Source of the DNA: Nymphaea colorata
Lineage: Eukaryota; Streptophyta; Magnoliopsida; Nymphaeales; Nymphaeaceae
Reading direction: 5' to 3'
NCBI RefSeq assembly: GCF_008831285.2
Contig: NC_045147.1
Span: forward strand, 11,597,427 to 11,661,426
DNA: 64,000 bases
The notes under the pieces were generated by a model. That model worked only from the letters and a program-made list of their open reading frames with translations, did no database searches and was not told the origin of the DNA. The translations under genes and the position numbers were made by a program. How positions within the stretch are numbered: position 1 is the stretch's first letter; every line of letters begins with the position of its first letter. Shown here one piece after another: positions 1-10,757 of the stretch.

Positions 1-1320
1 AGAAAACTGAAACATGGAACAACCACACGGATTTAACCAACTGAAAAGCAAGAATGGAATTAGAAGCCTATGTGCTTTTAATAAAAATAAAAAATTGACC
101 TTTTGATTTTGCAAAGCCATAAAATGATAAAAGATTTTTTGGTAATTTTAGGACTTTCTTTTTGTGAAGATATGGTCTATTAAATATGAATTGCAAACAT
201 ATGCATTCCTATATTTTAGTGGTCCACCATCATCACCAATGGGACAATCAGGAACATGGTGCCCACTTTAGCAGGAAGGTTTTTGATTCAACACTTAGAA
301 CCACGTCAGAGGACCAACAAGATACTCAACCCACAAGCATCCTGACACAAGTACATCAACATATAAGTAACGTTAACCACTTCCATTTATGGTGGTGATC
401 ATGCTATCTGTAAAAAAAATGTACCAACAACTTCCCAATCAAATAGAAGTCAAGAGATGGAGTCTATCAATCTATGACAAAGCAGGGAGAAGGGTCCATA
501 TAAGAACCAAATATGATATGTACGCTACAGAAGGGCAATACCCTCAAGGACAGCAAATGTTACAATTGGACCACATTAAGCATGCCTGCCGACATCAATG
601 TCAAGTAACTATAGGATGCAAGGGAATGCCATCTGGATGAGTTTTGTCTTTTCAAGATAGCCGACACCTAAACCATTTTCTGTAAAGTAAATCATAATTT
701 ACTACAGATGGACAACACCACCAGCAAAAGAACAAAAGGAAGACATGGATGAGTAAGTACGTCTGCCTATAACCAGAACTTCAACTCCTGGTACAATTTG
801 TTGGACGTAAATAAGGATTTCCCTTTCACATCAAGAAGGGAATCAGCGTACTGAATTATTTGAAAATAAAACAAGAACAGATGACAGTAAAATATATCAG
901 CCATTAAGTTCAAGATGCCTACCACTATCATAGAAAGCTCAGAGAAACTCGATACATGTAAAACAGAGAGATCACTAAAGTAATTTGGATGAAACAAATG
1001 CTGCCTTAAATGGTAAAAACTAATTTAAAAACTGTGTCAATTTCTGTATTCTCACTTCGTATTATACTCGAGAGCATGCAAACATTGAAAGGGAGAAACT
1101 ACAATTATGAGGAATCTTCCAACATATGAACCTATGACAAGAGAGAGAAAGAAGACCTAACACCAAGAATCAGTAAATGCTACTACAGAAACCAAACTTT
1201 TGTAAGGTCATAGACTCATACTGATAAAAAAAATTAATGAACTCTTAGAACCAAGAATTATATAAAATTGGAACAGGGTAAAACATTTCCTACGAAATGA
1301 AATAAATAACTTGTTCATAC
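1..1320. other. AT-rich region, probably intron of the ACS-like gene
   Basis: No conserved exon was found on either strand. Small open frames at 186-640 (plus) and 767-997 (minus) have no recognisable motif. The position downstream of exon 2's donor (minus strand) makes this the likely start of a long intron. Confidence 0.4.
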
Positions 1321-1974
1321 ATTTTTCATCTCCTCAATGCCGTCAAACTTCTGGTAGCAGGCAATCCCGCTAATACTCAGCGGTGGCCCTTCGTCTGCAC
1401 CGATCAGTGAGTTTACATTATCAGCAAGCCAATCTCGCACAAGATCTTGAGACAACTGTTCCACCAATAAATCAGTGAATAACCAAAGGAATGAACGGGT
1501 CCAATTTAGAGAGATAGCAAACCTAAAAAAAATCTATGCAATCCTCTCTACCGTATTGTCTGCCAAGCCGAGCTGAATTACACCGTCGGGATTCGTTCGC
1601 TGGTCGTACGGATCCATTGAATGTCTGTCGAGCCCAGCATAGTAAGGCGAATCTGCGGATTTATTGACGGCGATAGCCCGATATGAGACGTAGGCTGGGC
1701 CGGAGGAGCCGCGGGACGAAAGTCTCGAGGACGAAGCCGAGGTCTTCAGCGCCTCAGGCGGCCGGGGAGGCGGCGACGGAGGGCGGGAGCGGTGACGGCG
1801 GAGGTAGAGTTGCAGGAAGTAGAACAGGGCGCAAGGGATGACGGAGCCAAGGAAAAGTCCGCCCCGCCCCTGGACCACGCCCTGCAGCGGCACGATGAGC
1901 CTCATGGCCGTTCTTCCGGAGAGCTCTGGAACCTGCCGCTTGCGCTCGTCTCTCCGGAAGCCTTCCTGTGTCAT
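1321..1974 (-). CDS. ACS10/ACS12-like aminotransferase, N-terminal exons 1-2 (partial)
   Basis: This is the 5' end of a gene for a pyridoxal-phosphate aminotransferase of the ACC-synthase-like ACS10/ACS12 group. In Arabidopsis those members behave as amino-acid aminotransferases, not ethylene-forming ACC synthases. Exon 1 is 1552-1974; it encodes the hallmark MRLIVPLQGVVQGRG followed by a hydrophobic stretch LFLGSVIPCALFYFLQLYL (probable membrane anchor), a Ser/Pro/Arg-rich linker, SSGPAYVSYRA, and SPYY...DPYD...NPDGVIQLGLADN. Exon 2 is 1321-1455; it encodes LSQDLVRDWLADN and, later, GIACYQKFDGIEEMKN, separated from exon 1 by a 96-bp GT/AG intron. The first ATG is at 1974; a second in-frame ATG at 1905 opens the conserved block. 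Later exons with the catalytic core were not found between 1 and 1320, so they probably lie beyond the left edge. The family assignment is from recalled conserved motifs. Confidence 0.85.
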
Positions 1975-3207
1975 CTAGGGGACCTCATGGGGGCCTATCG
2001 CCGGAATCCCTCGACAGTTCCCTCCGGTGGACGCTCGGCTTGTTTCGGAAGCCTCGCCGGCCGATCTTTTTTGTGAGGACGCAGCTCTTGTTCCGCCCGC
2101 AGCGAGGGTCCCACCTAGCTCAGGACAAAAATGGCGAACTCCGCCCTTCCGTTCCCTTCCCTCCCTGAATCACCGAGGCCACTTTTTTGGTTGCCGCGAG
2201 AAGGTCGTTACTTGTAGACCAAGCCAACCATATTCAAACGCTAATTCTGAGAACGGGAGCCACAGATTTACACGTGTCGAACGGATATCGAAAGGACTTG
2301 TTCCTCAAATTTTCTTTTGGTTGCAACTAATATTTATTGGCACCTTCCGATGGCCCTAATTCAAGTTTTTCTTTTGTTAGAATGGCCCCTGTTGTTATGG
2401 ATTATATTACAAAATAACTCAAACTTTTATGATTTTGCATGTTGATGGTCATGTTGTGTAGATCACACAAATGATGCTTCTTCAAAGTTGGTAAGCTAAG
2501 CGGGACTCAGTATAGTTGGTGAGAAAGGAAGACGTATAGAAGGTGTGCCGCCAATTTATTCTAAAAGGTGAAATTGCGACATGCAACTTGAATGGTATAT
2601 CATACCCCATTCAGGTCTCGACACAACTCAAAACCTTGAAGGTAAAAGGAATGTAGGGGTTTCGAGTCTTTTTCGAGCAGTAGATTGTTAACCTTCTACT
2701 CACCCAAAAAATTGGTAACTAACAAGAGTCAACTGCTTATTATCAATGACGTAACACAAAAACCATTGGTACCATAAGGTTATTTGTAAGTACCAACCCC
2801 TTCTTGGCACTAGCTCCTTAATTTTTATGGAAATTGTATTAGATTATTTTGCATAAAGTTATACAACAATAAATAATTTACAATATGGTTTGTAAAGTAA
2901 GAATATATTAACTTCATTTTTTTAAGAATATATATTAACTTCATTTTTTTCTTCCTTTCAATTTTTTGAATCATGATAAGGAAGGAATATATTTGTTGTT
3001 TTAAGGTAGATAAGAAGAAGATGTAAGTGGGGGCCAAAAGAGAGTTTCAGCGGAGATTTCGATCCTTCATAGCCATCCATATCAAACCCTCAAAGCCGTT
3101 TTCCTTGAAGGGCAAGTGACCCACTGGTGGCACATGCAATCATGCACCACCAACTTGACTATTGACTTCATTGATCTTGTTTGTTAATAAGACAACTCAT
3201 GCAAATA
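1975..3207. other. Upstream region of the ACS-like gene, no gene seen
   Basis: GC-rich to about 2,200 (probable 5' UTR/promoter of the minus-strand ACS-like gene), then AT-rich. No motif-bearing open frame was recognised. Confidence 0.4.
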
Positions 3208-4220
3208 GGGATGTCAACTCATTGATTGAATCCAGTGTACCATTATCCACATCTAATTTTTTGGATGTTTAGGCAGCAGCAGGGGAGTTAGAAATTTTTA
3301 AAACTAACCAAACACTTATACATAAATAAAGCAAATTTTATGGACTGCTATGAGTAATTTCTCACAGTCGAGCTCACTCGTTAAAGGTTGGATGATGAAC
3401 GAGTTTGAGCCATCATTTGTTTAACCAGTCACGCTCGAGTTGTTAAGTCGACTCGTTTAAATAATCGAGTTGAGTTCCAACTCGACACGTAACTGCCGAC
3501 TCAAGTTCGAACCTTAATCGAGTTTGTCGAGCCTTAATCAAGTCGATATATTCAAACAAGTTTACGAGGTTGTCGAACCTTAACTGAGTTGAACTCGAGC
3601 TCAACACGTAACGATGAACATCAATTTTATTTAAACGAGTTTGTCAAGCCGAGTCGAGCTCGAACTCAACACGTAACAATGAATATCAATTTTATTCGAA
3701 CGAGTTTGTCAAGCCTTAATCGAGCCGAGCTCGAGCTACTTCCGTGGAACTATTTTCGACCTCGAGTCGAGTCGATGTGGAGGTTTCATTAGTCGAGCCG
3801 AGCTCGAGTTTACTGAAATCGGGCTCGAGTCTCCTCGTGTTCATCCCTAATGGTGGCTCCGCTACGGTTTACACATACAGATTCAAATTCATATTTAAGT
3901 ACATATCAACAGCAGTTTATATCATATTCAAATTTGCACTCTGAATTTAACATTTGAATTCAACATCCGAATCAAAATGGGACTTCTGAACGCAAACAAA
4001 TGAATGACAACCACATTATATTATGTTAAAAATCGATTCTTATATGGATACCAGATATAAAATATTTCATTAAAATCAAATATAAGTTCAAGTTTGAGTT
4101 GATATAGCCGAATCAAAATTCGACTGGATGTCATTCTTTAAATTTAAATTTGATCTGCTTTCTTAAACTTTCATGAAACAATTCAGTCGGATATCCTATA
4201 TATAGGTCCAATCCATTGAT
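3208..4220. repeat. hAT-like non-autonomous repeat complex
   Basis: The block opens with TAGGGATGTCAAC, carries a CATCCCTA end near 3,850 and closes with GATATCCCTA near 4,215. It is filled with repeated CTCGAGC/GAGTTCGA-type words (3,360-3,850) and ATTCAAAT/TCCGAATC-type words (3,880-4,200), as in small plant hAT elements. I found no matching 8-bp target duplication, so the boundaries, and whether this is one element or two nested ones, are uncertain. Confidence 0.4.
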
Positions 4221-5279
4221 ATCCCTAATCTCCAAAGGTATGTCCAAGAGGCAAGAAGGGTCCAACGATATACATTTAAGACACTCAATCCCACAAGTAC
4301 AATATTGCAAACAAACATAAGATTACTAAGCTTCTTAGGATGTTTAGTCTCATTTATCTGAAAAATCTGTTTAAATCAGCCAAAGTCTTAAAGCGTGTTC
4401 GCAATCTTTGACTTTAGGCCCCTAGTGCATACAAGATAACACAAATACTAAGGATTTGCAATCTCTACATTTTACCATGTACGTGTACTTTGGCTTCAAG
4501 TGTACTTACATTCTAAAATCATATATAAAAAGAACAGACTCTAATATCATATATAAAAAGTTGGGGTCCCCCATCTCCCTCTTTTTTTTGTAGTATAATT
4601 TCAAAAATAAAAATTTGTATGCCTCAAGAAATGGTGTGTGTTTCAACAATTATATTATTTTGTAGTCTGAAAGTTTAATTCTATTTCAAACGGACAAGTT
4701 TTCGATGGTTTGTTTTGGGTGAGTAAGAGAAGTACACGGTGCCACTTCATTTTGACTTGCGCATCGAGTACAAGACAATTAATGTTTTAAGGATTTGAGT
4801 TGAAACTGACCACCTACCAGCTCTCATAATTGTGTCAACCCCATCAAAAATAGGTTTTTAATAGTTTATTTTATAGTAACAAATAACGTCTCAAAGTTTT
4901 AAACGATGAGGTTTTTTCAAGTATAATATCGTAAGCTTGAAAAAAAATACGGTAAATTTTAAAATTTTTTAAAAAACTAAAAATGAGATAAAAATAAAAT
5001 AAATAAGACTAATAACACAAACGTCACAAGATAAATAGTTTTCCAATAAATAAAAATGAAAAATAGAAATTGGCATTAAAAAAGCTAAAAAGTAGAAAAA
5101 GTGAAAAAAAAGTGAAAACTGCGTTAAAAACATGTTTTTTTCGTTTAAAAAAACATTTTTTTATGTTTTAAACGACTATTTAATTTATCGCGTTTTTTTG
5201 CGTTTTTTTTCTAAAAAAAAGCACATTTTCTGTTATTATACTTTATTCATGAGAAAATTGTAATAAGAGGTAGAAGTCT
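4221..5279. other. AT-rich intergenic DNA with an ACGTTTTTT-type repeat
   Basis: No gene seen. From about 4,910 to 5,240 the sequence contains GTATAATATCG, long A/T runs, GCGTTTTTTT words and a TTATTATAC end. It looks like a member of the AT-rich repeat family also present at 12.6, 23.2, 33.6 and 49.6 kb. Confidence 0.35.
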
Positions 5280-6340
5280 ATGTGCTCCAATCTTTGGGAT
5301 GAAGAAGATTACCTGAAAAGAATGTTACCGGCGGTGCTTGTCAGGTCGCTACTATATTGGCTGTTCGTTTGGCCGGAATTGCAGCTGGCGAGTGGATCCG
5401 GCCTTGTCAGATTGCGCGAAAAGAGGTCCGGGGCCCAGCTGCCCTGCCGGCCGGAACCCACTTGGTGCCAAAACACGCTTTTGTCCACAAGTTACGGGCT
5501 GCCTGTTGCGCCCACTGGTTTCATACGGACATCATCTCTCTTCCTTCGTCGCCACACGATCTCCGGTAGCTTTGAGGCAGAACCAACCAATAACGTCTTC
5601 GTTTTGTATAACTTCACCAACAAGCAGACACGGCATCGCTTTCCCAAAGTCAAGAGAGAAATGCGTGCTTGATGAGGCACATGTGCACTGGCATGTTCGG
5701 TTGCCGACGCCAGACTGCAAGAAATGCTTTATACAAACATAGATATTGGTACTTCACTAATCTTTTCCTTATGATTTTGTATGTGGAATGCGACTTAAAA
5801 TGTAGAATTTATAATGTTAGTGCCCTTTAGTAAGAAATTAAGAATTTTATTGTTGTGATTTTGAATTTGAAATTGGTGCAAATTAATTGAATATTGATGG
5901 GCTAAATGCGTAGATAATTGATTTGGCTGTGCTATCAAGAGATGACGTCAAAACTAAATGGTCTTTACATATAATTTTACATATAATTTAGAAGGTTGTT
6001 TGATTGGTGTTCTCCCGAACCGAAGTCCCTTTTTGTGCTTTTGAGGTTTTGAGCTACTTTGGGACCTGGTTGAACTTATAGTTGCTCTATTCAATTCAAC
6101 AAACACTGTTTGCCGTACATAAAAGCAATACCCACTATAACCAAATTGATGGTCGAGCTTTCACCTAATTTGAAACACATGCTCCTTTTGCCCTTCCAAT
6201 GACAAAACAGAACGCTCTGATGCAAATCAAACACAACCTTTTAATCTTATGAATCCTTTTCCACCTTGAACCAATTTCAGGTGGCCATGCATATACAAGC
6301 CTGAGCACTTGCTTTAATGGTCAAATTAACCTAATTTCTC
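5280..6340. other. Intergenic, unassigned open frames
   Basis: Overlapping plus-strand frames of about 130 codons lie at 5,280-5,742 in a moderately GC-rich patch. None shows a domain or splice pattern I recognise, and two frames are open together, which argues against real coding. The remainder is AT-rich and featureless. Confidence 0.3.
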
Positions 6341-6705
6341 AGGCTGCTTATGAGCGAGTTCGAGCCGAGTTGAGCCAGCTCGAACTCGGCTCACATGTCT
6401 TGAAAGAAACTCAAGCTCGCTCCAGCTCGACTCGAGTTCAATATCATTAGCTCGAGTTCGGGTTCTTAAAACTCGAACTCGGCTAGATTAAGCTCGAGCG
6501 GAGCCAAACATAAAAAAAATATTTTTTTTTAAAATGAAGAGGCGGTCAGTCACGTGTGTACCCATTCGAGCAATCTACTTTTTTAAATAATTTTATGATA
6601 TGTATTTTATATATTTTCTCTCTCGAGCTCAACAAGTTCAAGTCAAGTTTATCGAGCAAGTTTGAGTCAAGCTCGAGTTAGCTAGACTCGTCGAACAGCC
6701 TTATT
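6341..6705. mobile_element. Small non-autonomous hAT-like element
   Basis: The ends are related inverted repeats (AGGCTGCTTATGAGCGAG at left; the right end reads TAAGGCTGTTCGACGAG on the complement). The interior is rich in GCTCGAG/CGAGTTCGAG words. Flanks are AATTTCTC at 6,333-6,340 and AATTCCTC at 6,706-6,713, a 7/8 match to the 8-bp duplication typical of hAT elements. No coding capacity. Confidence 0.5.
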
Positions 6706-8760
6706 AATTCCTCTAAGACATATTTGTTGCATATTCAAGGGGATCTGAAACGAGTGTTCAATGAAATCTACCAATTAAAAAAACATTGGTCTCAGGAGCA
6801 AGAGGAGACGTAATGGGAACTAAGATCCATGGAGCTGAGATCATCAATGAATGAATCATCTGTGATCTCATACCACCGAACAAACACAGTCTCATATTTA
6901 TAGAACTTCATCTAGATTCTTCATTAGAATATTTCCTTTTTCTTGGAAAATAAATATTTTTAATAATAGACCCCACCTTATTGACAATTTTTAGATTTAT
7001 ACTTTTCTTTTTTTAAGTTTTTCAAATCCTGCGAGAACAAATTTGTTCAGGAGGTTATAGATCAACATGTGACCAACAAAACTTCCAGCTTTGGTCATAA
7101 AATGTTTCTGCTTTTTAATTGATGGATGATTTTGGACAAAAGTAATGAAGAATTGACACGTATGAGTATTCTTTTTACAAAACCAATTAGTGAACGTAGG
7201 ATCTGAATATACCATTTGTATACAAGATTAAGGTCCGTGTTTGATAGTCTTGGATATGAGATCTGAAGCTGATTTTAAATCTTTGTTAGGTTAAATTAAG
7301 TTCATTTTTCTTTTCCAGAACCTTAAACACCTCTTATTAAGTTTTTGAAATTTGCATGAGTAATTTATTATCTTTTCTCCTCAACAAAATTTAACAATAT
7401 CATGTATCGAAATTTTGTCACAAGTATAAAATTTTCACATACCAGAAAATTTTCTATAATTCTCTCTCACGACTAAAATTCAAAAAATATCACGGGAGGC
7501 TGTCCGTTGCCAGTGTTCGAAGAGGAACATGTCTCTTTAACTGTGTGCAACGATCGGATTTTGTACGAAAAAAAGGAAAAGCACAGTTCGGGTTCTTTGT
7601 CAGATTTGACCAGTTATGCTTGCTTGGATAAGTAAGATGGAACCAAATTCAAGTCGAAGTCCAATATGCGGATTTGTATTCCAATGTCAAAATGTTTCAT
7701 AAAAGTAAGGCTGGACACCGAATCAGGCTATGGCAGCCCCGTATACCCAGCTTGACTTGGGCTTGGACTGGGCACTCTAGCGGGCGAGATGACCCAAACT
7801 TGTTGGGCCGAGCCTGGGTGCTAGTGAGCCCGACAAATTTCTTTTGCAATTTAAAAAAAAATTAAAAACAAATTTAAAAAATAAAATATATAAAGCTTTA
7901 ACTTTTATTTTGGTGCGGGTTATGACCTAGCCCGAGCTCGGATGTAGGGTATCAAGCTGGGTCCGAACTCGATTTTTAGGTGTCAAGCGGGCTCGACAAG
8001 CCTAATGAGACGTGTTCCATGATTAATTTTGTGCAAGTTTGTCGTAACGCCAATGAAACTTAGGGCCGAGTCTTTTGTGTTTCTTCACGAATTTTAGTTA
8101 ACCGTTCACATTCTCTACAAACATTTAAGAGGTCACAATTTTTTTTTGAGAGAAAGAATGGTCTCTAATCTCCAAGCATTGAGGCCTACATTATTAACAT
8201 CCCTTGTTTATTTAAACAATGGATCTCACATAGCATGGATTTCCGATCAGCGGCAGATCTTAGATCCAAGCTTAGCACGTAGTACCAAGGAGAGATTATA
8301 ATCCCTTGCCCCTCATTAACCCGTAAGTATTGAATTCTATCAGGGCATCATAATCTTGAAAATTAAAACTAGCGTCCTAAGCTCCATATTGAATTAAGCC
8401 AAGCCTATGTGGGCAGCTGCCCACACAAAGTCACACCTTACTTCACCACTGTTTTCCATGCATCCATGTGATATGAGTAAGAAAGAAGCTCCTTCTTTTT
8501 CACCCTTGCAACTACACTAGAAATTGACATGTCTATGTGACATGACATGTCTATGTGATACAAATTTCTGACTCCCCCCACTATGCCAATTTGCATTAAA
8601 CAATGACGCAAGTTCGAAAGAGCAACAAGCCAAAGTTGTTTCATTTATTATGAACTTATATAATTATTTCTAATTTTTTACAACATTTGACAGGTTTTTT
8701 CGATATTCCAATTTTAGTTGTGTTAATTTCTAAAACTCGAATTCGCGAGCTTTGGATCCC
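6706..8760. other. Gene-poor AT-rich DNA with one degraded CG-rich repeat
   Basis: No gene recognised. From about 7,700 to 8,010, words such as GGGCCGAGCCTGGG and CCCGAGCTCGG, with AAGGCTGGACACCG at left and GCTCGACAAGCCTAA at right, suggest another degraded hAT-like repeat; no target duplication was found. At 8,528-8,554 the word CATGTCTATGTGA occurs twice in direct repeat. Confidence 0.35.
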
Positions 8761-10260
8761 ATGGACCCATTATCTTTGGGAACGAAGCCCAAGAAAAGCT
8801 GTTGATCCGCCCCGGTAGGCGCAGGCACGAAGCGTGGGGCCCAAGGATCGATGCGCCTTCGGACAGAGCCCGAAAAGGGCACACGTCGTTTCAAAAATGG
8901 GCCTGCAAGGGTGCCGTTGAAAACTTAAGTACCCAGACTGTCCCTGGGCCATCCCATTTATTACCTTCCCGCGATTGCCGCCGGATCAGGCCCAGTGAGC
9001 TCGGAATCATCGGATGCCTTCCTCCGAGCACAGTACCGACGTTGGACTCAACATCGCCGCATTTAATTTTTTGGCCGGAAAAGGAAGGGAACTCAATTTC
9101 TTCCGTCCCTTTAAATTCACCTTCTCTCCTTCTTGACTGATCGACTCTTTCTCCCCGCCACTAATGTTTTTGAACTTTCAAAAAAAAAAAAAAACAAAAA
9201 AGGTCTACCGGGAGGAGCTCTCTCGAAGCCAATGTCTCCAATATCATCGCATCTAATAGGGGTTTTGGGTTTGAGTGCGGCCAAAAGGCTCATAATGAAG
9301 TTTTCCGGTAGAGTCCGACGGCAACGAAGTCCCGCTGCTCTCATGGGAGCTAAAATCTCTTTTAAACCCCAAGAAAATAATGTATATGAGAATTCCTAAA
9401 GTTAGCTTTCAACTTTATAACAAAATCAAGTCAAGGCAATTTGTTGGTATTTGATGGCCGGCAGAATCGTCCAACTTTTTAAACCGGTTATGTTTGTAAA
9501 AGGATTGCAGGTTCTTATTCGAGCGTTCAAAGTTTCAGGGACTTTTTAACCTTTTACGGCCAAATTATGGCGCATTTATTCGGTGATGGCTCATCGCCGG
9601 ATACATCCAACGCATTGGACGTTTAACTATTTTGCCGCTTTCAAGAAACGAAATGACCGGGGCTTTTATGTCACGAGCTGGGTTTACCAGATTATTTCAG
9701 GAAAAGAATTCAACTTTTTGAAAATTTTATGTAACGCCTCTTTTTTGAAAACTTATCGGATGAAAAGTTGCTCAAGTCCTTCCTTTGACGGGATGGGATT
9801 GAGCTGCACTGCATGCAACCCTACTGTGCTGTCTGCATGCAACAAAAAGGACAATGAGGGTATTTTGGATTTTTATATAAAGTAAAGGATATTTTTTATA
9901 TTTTTTTTACAATCCTTTGTTTACTTTTATAAAAAGTTTTTTTTTTGTATTTTAATAAAGACATTTTGATCATTATATAAACAATTATAATCAAAGGTGA
10001 CGTATATTATATAACTTTGACATTGTGCTCTCAATTTCATTGTCTTAATCTCAAAGCCAACTTTGTATTCGAAATTGAATAGGCTGAATAGCTCATATGG
10101 CATTTTCTTATCCCTTGCTTTTTGTTATTTTTTCAGAGTCCGTCTTGAAAAAAAGATGAGCAAGATAGTAGCTAGATCGAGTATCAGTCACAATAAATTC
10201 CATGCAAAAATATTTAGAAAACAGCGTTCGTGCGTAATTATTTAAACAGGGAGCTCTTAT
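8761..10260. other. Unassigned, moderately GC-rich intergenic stretch
   Basis: Open frames at 8,802-9,140, 9,133-9,399 and 9,583-9,885 (plus) show no domain I recognise. The base composition is unlike the flanking AT-rich DNA, so an old gene fragment is possible. Nothing supports a functional call. Confidence 0.3.
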
Positions 10261-10336
10261 ATGTAAATAAAAGAAAGGTTAGGGCCTCCTCAACCGGGTT
10301 TCAAATTCTCAAAAATATCAAGCGTGGTGCGAGGAG

Positions 10337-10347
10337 GCCAACGGCTA
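10337..10347 (+). promoter_or_regulatory. MSA-like element (G2/M promoter motif) upstream of TPX2
   Basis: GCCAACGGCTA matches the mitosis-specific activator consensus YCYAACGGYYA at 10 of 11 positions, including the AACGG core bound by MYB3R factors. It lies about 410 bp before the TPX2 start codon. Plant TPX2 is a G2/M-expressed gene, so the placement fits, but function is inferred. Confidence 0.5.
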
Positions 10348-10757
10348 CTGTATCGAGGCGCGACTCCGTCCGAGGGACGGAATTTCCGATCTGATCTACG
10401 GCCAGAATATTTTCGCATTTTTTATAAAATAAACCTGAGTAAACCATAGCAGTTAAAACCCATCGGATTCCCAAGATCGACGGACGGCGTTAAACCGTAG
10501 ATAGGGCACTGTCGATCTTCCGTCGCTTACTGGGTAAAACCAGCGAGCCAACGCGCGCCCTCTTGTCGCTTCTCTCATCTTTTATCCAGTCGCGTTCTTC
10601 TGATTGCGAATGCGTTCAAGAAGAGCGGGAAGAAGGGGAGGAAGAGGAGGAGGAGGAGTCTGGGTTCTTGGTCGTTGGTTGTTTGAATGGCGGGGTGGAT
10701 AAAGTTGTTTTAGCCCCTTGTTCTCGGTGGTCTTTGTTCGCGGTTTGGGACTCGAGA

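Noticed and set aside
1792-2359. Three overlapping plus-strand frames near the ACS-like gene
   Set aside because: They are antisense or upstream shadows of the GC-rich ACS-like exon 1 and its 5' region.
8802-9140. Possible organelle-derived or novel gene in a GC-rich patch
   Set aside because: No recognisable organelle sequence, domain or splice structure; left as unassigned.
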